Positions 60,100 through 64,000 of a stretch of 64,000 nt of DNA are shown here, piece by piece (positions within the stretch are counted from its first letter, which is position 1; each line of letters begins with the position of its first letter). Where the stretch lies: assembly GCF_958298935.1 (NCBI RefSeq), contig NC_084935.1, positions 9,606,501-9,670,500 of the forward strand, given 5' to 3'. The notes beneath the pieces were generated by a model. It worked only from the letters and a program-made list of their open reading frames with translations, did not search any database and was not told the origin of the DNA. A program made the position numbers and the translations under genes. Source of the DNA: Phragmites australis. Taxonomy: Eukaryota > Streptophyta > Magnoliopsida > Poales > Poaceae.

Positions 60100-60808
60100 T
60101 AGGGCTGAATAACGAGACAGCTTGATTCGTTTGAGTCGTTTGGCTCGTTTAATATAATGAGTAGAAAAACCAATTTACCTTGCTCGTTTGGTTTACGAGC
60201 AGGTTGTTACTTTTTTTTTTTAAGGGAGCAGCTTGTTACTAGGATGAAAATAATATAAGCATTCACTGAAAAATGCATCGATAAAATTATACAACAATAG
60301 CAATAACATCTACAAGTATAGTACTTTTTTGCATGGTTTAATCAGAGGTATAATTGTTATAAGCTGAATCTCTTCTGAAAGTTTTTCAAACCAACATGCA
60401 ACACAACTACAGAGAGATCCATCTATATATGTTCTGCTACTGGAACAAAACATCCAAAAAAAATGAAACAATGTTCCTCACATATCTGTCTATACATGTA
60501 AAAACTGATGGAATGACCGATGGGAGAAGAAAAAAAGATAAGAACTACATCGTAACGAGGAACTGACCAATAAAAAGCCAAATAGGTTGGCGATGAGCCT
60601 CTCCATCAAAGATAAAGATGACTAATGAGCAAACTGATGACCATAGTGAAATAGAGCAATACGATGCAGATCATGGCCCTGGCTGGTTTGGCTTGTGAGC
60701 TACTCGCGAGCTAACTCGTTATCTAAACGAGCTAAAACATTTTGGAACGAGCGGAACCAGACATGAGCTAAACTAGCTCACGAGCTTTGAGCTTTTCATC
60801 CAGCCCTA
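60100..60808. mobile_element. Non-autonomous hAT element, 709 bp, perfect 8-bp target duplication
   Basis: The ends tagggctg and cagcccta are inverted repeats. The flanking 8 bp ctggatca are identical on both sides (60092-60099, 60809-60816), the length made by hAT transposases. The subterminal parts are rich in gctcgtttg / gagctaac words. There is no ORF. It lies about 315 bp downstream of the SKS stop codon. Confidence 0.92.
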
Positions 60809-60959
60809 CTGGATCATGTTGAGTTGTTGACTTCAATGGCATTTCTCCCTGTTGTCCTTAAGCACACGCTCACAATTGTGCCTTACTAAAAGTCATGAAA
60901 ATTTATCAGTGCAGTGTGCGGGTTTGAACAACGCTAATCACTGAGACTGAAGCTGCACT

Positions 60960-61560
60960 ATTTGCGGTGGAATCTGTTATGAATAGGTATTTTTTAGATA
61001 TAACCATGTGATCAATTACTAAGAGTTATGTCTATTACGAAAGAGTGTCTCTCCAATAGACACGTCATCTCATCATGATGGAAGCTTTCTCATCAATGAA
61101 TACAGTTGCGGTGGCGCGTCGGCCAACCAGGCATGACTGAGGGCGTAGCGGCGCCTGAGCATGTGGCGCATCTGCGTGCGCGACCACGCCCGTGCTTGCC
61201 CGACGGCCTGACCCAATGGTCAGCCTAATCCGACGGCAACCTCGCCCTGCCCGGCGGTGGCAGGGGCTATGGGTTGGTCTGCTCGATGCGGTTCGCCCAC
61301 CGACGATAACTTTGGCCTGGCGGCGGTGGCCCGAGCCTGCAGGCGGCGCCATAGGGGGATGGAGGTGGGGTGGGGTGACAGCCTAATCCTAACCGCCCCT
61401 CCTCCTCACCTTTTATATGGGGTGGCTCCCTTACCATGTCGAATGGGCCCAAAGGCCGACTGGGCCTCAACACAAAGTTGGCTTGGCCCATTCGGCCGAC
61501 AGCCTAAGGCCAATGGCCTTTTGACAGAAAAGATCCTGCATTTATGTGAAATTGGGTTAT
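60960..61560. other. Mixed stretch, possibly LTR sequence of the following copia element
   Basis: Contains gtgtctctccaatagacacg (a short palindrome), catcatgatggaagctttct and a GC-rich part with frames on both strands (61065-61386). It ends with a block of GGCCC/GGCCA words (61440-61520). These features and the position upstream of a gag-like fragment suggest an LTR, but I could not find its ends or a second copy in the window. Confidence 0.3.
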
Positions 61561-61829
61561 AAAAATACATTAAATTATCTTTTACATTTGAACCCTCTGG
61601 TTTTAAATGTATTGCACTGTACTATATTTACATCATGTAAATATGCATTCTAGATCCCGTTTTTCTAGAATATTATGCAATGTTCCATGTGTTTGTCTTA
61701 TACAATCCCTGTAACATACAATTATGTTTATGACCGCTTTAATTTTGCAATTGAGATTCATTCTCTTGCAAGATTATACGTTAATTCACCTTAATTAAGC
61801 CAAAAGACCTCAAATTATGTAGCTAACAC

Positions 61830-63980
61830 ATGTGCCAAACAAATCTAATATTTGGCACATGTGTGGATGCTACAAGCACTCCACTAAGAAATACCACATC
61901 CCGAGACATTTAGTTGATCTATATTTCAATTCATGGGACGTAACCGACCTGCTCAAGGACAAATATTTGAATCACACTTCAAATCTTCAAAATAACTCCA
62001 CCAATGAGGCTAATTGTTCACAACAAGTTTTACAAGAACAAAGTAACAACCAGACTCTTGTGCAACTAGAAGATCCCATGAGCACAGAAAACATACATGT
62101 CGAATTTGCTTTGCACGACATATTTGGAGATCTTAACTTATCTCCTAATTACTTTGATACCATGTTATTCACTTCTATTAAGTGTTGTAATACAATATTG
62201 TATCAACACTTATGATACTAAATAAGTTTGTATGTATTATATATATCTAATAAAGAATTTCATATTAAATTATCTATTTCTATATATAGATTTCTACGAG
62301 AATCAATCCAATATTGGAAGAAATATGCCTTATGGATATATGTACTGCAAACTGTATACTATAGGGAACCAAAATATTTTCAAACTCTTAAGATAAGGAA
62401 ATGTTTTGACAATCGCTAGACACGATGCAGTGATTGTTAGCTCTAGTCGTGCCATAATTACTCACCCTTTGGGTACACAAGTTAGAATCAATGATCCTCT
62501 ATTGTATCTCGATTCAACCCGTACATTACTAAGTTGTAGAGATATCCGTCAGAATGGTTTCCATATTGAAACCCATTATGACAACAAAAGAGAAATTTCT
62601 CCTCTTAATCAACGGATATGGCAAGCTTCCCTATATACCATCTGCATTGTACTATATATACATCAAACCCGTACAACCTATTACGTACAAAATAAATTTT
62701 CTATTTTGATCAAATCAAGACTTGGTATGATTGTCTTGGTCACTCTTCCTTAGATATGATGAGAAAAATTATTAATAATTCTATTGGTCATAGTATTCTC
62801 AAATCTTCAGATTTGTGTGCAGCATGTGACATAAGGAATTTAATTTTAAGGCTCTCTTACCTTAAAATTCATAATGCGCCACCCAATTTTTTGAACGCAT
62901 TCAAGAACATACATATGGCTCTATTCATCAATTTTATGGATCATCTAGTTACTTTATAATGCTGATTGATGCATATAAAAAATTAGTCCCACATGTGTCC
63001 CTTATACATAAGACACCACGCTTATACCAAACTCATTGCTCAAATAAATTAGAGAAAATTATCCTGAACACATGATTAAATCTATTCATATGGATAATAC
63101 CATTGCTTAACGTGCATTCAATTATTGTTTGGTTTTTGGGCACTACTGCATTAAGTACCATATGTGCACATTCGTAATGGTCTAGCTGAATCTTTTATCA
63201 AAAGAATCAAATCATTTGCATGATCAACTACAAAATTGCAATTAGCTAACAACTATTGGTGACATGTGGCTTTACATACTACATTATTAAACCAAATTCA
63301 TTCGACTGCAATCATACGACTCCCTTATTTGCAGTTAATACATAGAAATTTAGCTCCAGCTAAGTATTTCCCATCTACGAATCAGTTACGTTCTGCACAT
63401 ACCAATATCACCACTGTATAGCATTCATAAAAGGACATTAGGGATCCATATGAGGTATTATTATTCGTCAATCATAGAATACATCGAGTCCCTCATAAGG
63501 GGATTATTCATTTCCCGTATACTTATAACATTTTGAGGACAATTTCAGGTAATAGGGGAAGATTAATACCACAAAGAATGCTAGGAATCATAAGAGAATG
63601 TCACACACGTTCACGTTCATTCATTCTATCCACGTACCTGAGGTTTGAATCTTTATTTAAAATATCTTGTATTTGCAACATATTGCAAATAACATACCAG
63701 ATGTATTTACTCACAACAAAGGTGTCACCAAATCCTAAATTCCTACTAGAAATATGTCGAAAAGAGTGAAGGTAACAAACAAAACCACTTAACTCCCAAA
63801 TCAAAATAAGAGGGGGAGCAATACAATCATAAAGGATAAAGCTTTTTGCAAGCTACCATAGAAACTGAGGAATCCTTCCTCCACAATAGTAAATGCAAAT
63901 CAGCATCCAAATGGATATTTAATATCCAAACGTCTATGGATATTCAGCATCCAAATGACTATCACATATGTGTACAAAAA
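61830..63980 (+). pseudogene. Second Ty1/copia remnant: gag knuckle, gag-pre-integrase, integrase
   Basis: Plus-strand pieces follow copia order. 61832-62215 has a degraded gag knuckle (CGCYKHSTKKYHIPRHLVDLY) with the conserved HLVDLY tail. 62406-62753 has LLYLDSTRTLLSCRDIRQNG, the gag-pre-integrase region. 62756-62959 has CAACDIRNLILRLSYLKIHN with the integrase zinc-finger Cys pair. Later fragments resemble the integrase core (for example HMIKSIHMDN near 63070-63095, after a stop). Many stops break the frame. The element runs toward, and probably past, the right edge of the window. It is a different lineage from the element at 39253-44471. Confidence 0.75.
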
Positions 63981-64000
63981 TTCAGGCGCTGGGTCATAGG

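Overview
This is a nuclear DNA window from a flowering plant, almost certainly a grass. The genes have many introns with GT..AG boundaries. Two of the three have GC-rich coding exons in AT-rich surroundings. The rest is packed with grass-type transposable elements (Tourist, Stowaway, CACTA, Mutator, hAT, copia and large-LTR elements). I see no prokaryotic operon, CRISPR array or other bacterial feature. The species cannot be named from the sequence alone.

Three host genes can be rebuilt exon by exon, all on the + strand. (1) 5609-11363 is an organellar type-I methionine aminopeptidase (MAP1D), ten exons and 350 residues, with one metal-binding Asp apparently replaced by Gly. (2) 27534-32392 is a secreted, probably GPI-anchored GH17 beta-1,3-glucanase with a CBM43/X8 callose-binding domain, four exons and 537 residues. 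(3) 53542-59785 is a SKU5-similar (SKS) protein of the pollen NTP303 type, a multicopper-oxidase fold without copper ligands, eight exons and 551 residues. They act in different places (organelle protein maturation, callose turnover at the wall, apoplastic growth) and look like unrelated neighbours, not a pathway.

Layout: 1-5000 is repeat-rich intergenic DNA with a three-copy ~260-bp tandem repeat and short MITEs. 5000-12100 is the MAP1D gene with a Tourist-like MITE upstream and another in intron 2. 12.7-19.2 kb holds a CACTA-like element, simple repeats and unrecognised GC-rich sequence. 19.2-25.7 kb is a minus-strand LTR element with no visible pol. 26.0-27.2 kb is a long-palindrome Mutator-like MITE with a perfect 9-bp target duplication, close upstream of the glucanase gene. 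33.8-34.6 kb is a broken TDP2-like gene fragment. 35.5-38.1 kb is a decayed hAT transposase. 39.25-44.47 kb is a decayed Ty1/copia element containing a nested CACTA-like insertion. 46.3-47.1 kb is another CACTA-like element. 47.5-50.1 kb is a decayed MuDR-type transposase gene. 53.5-59.8 kb is the SKS gene, whose 3.5-kb intron 2 holds MITEs and a tandem duplication. A hAT MITE and a second copia remnant fill 60.1-64.0 kb.

I found no convincing wholly new system. The most unusual pattern is that three CACTA-like elements each carry a minus-strand tRNA-like A-box/B-box segment. The most testable gene-level oddity is the missing metal ligand in MAP1D.
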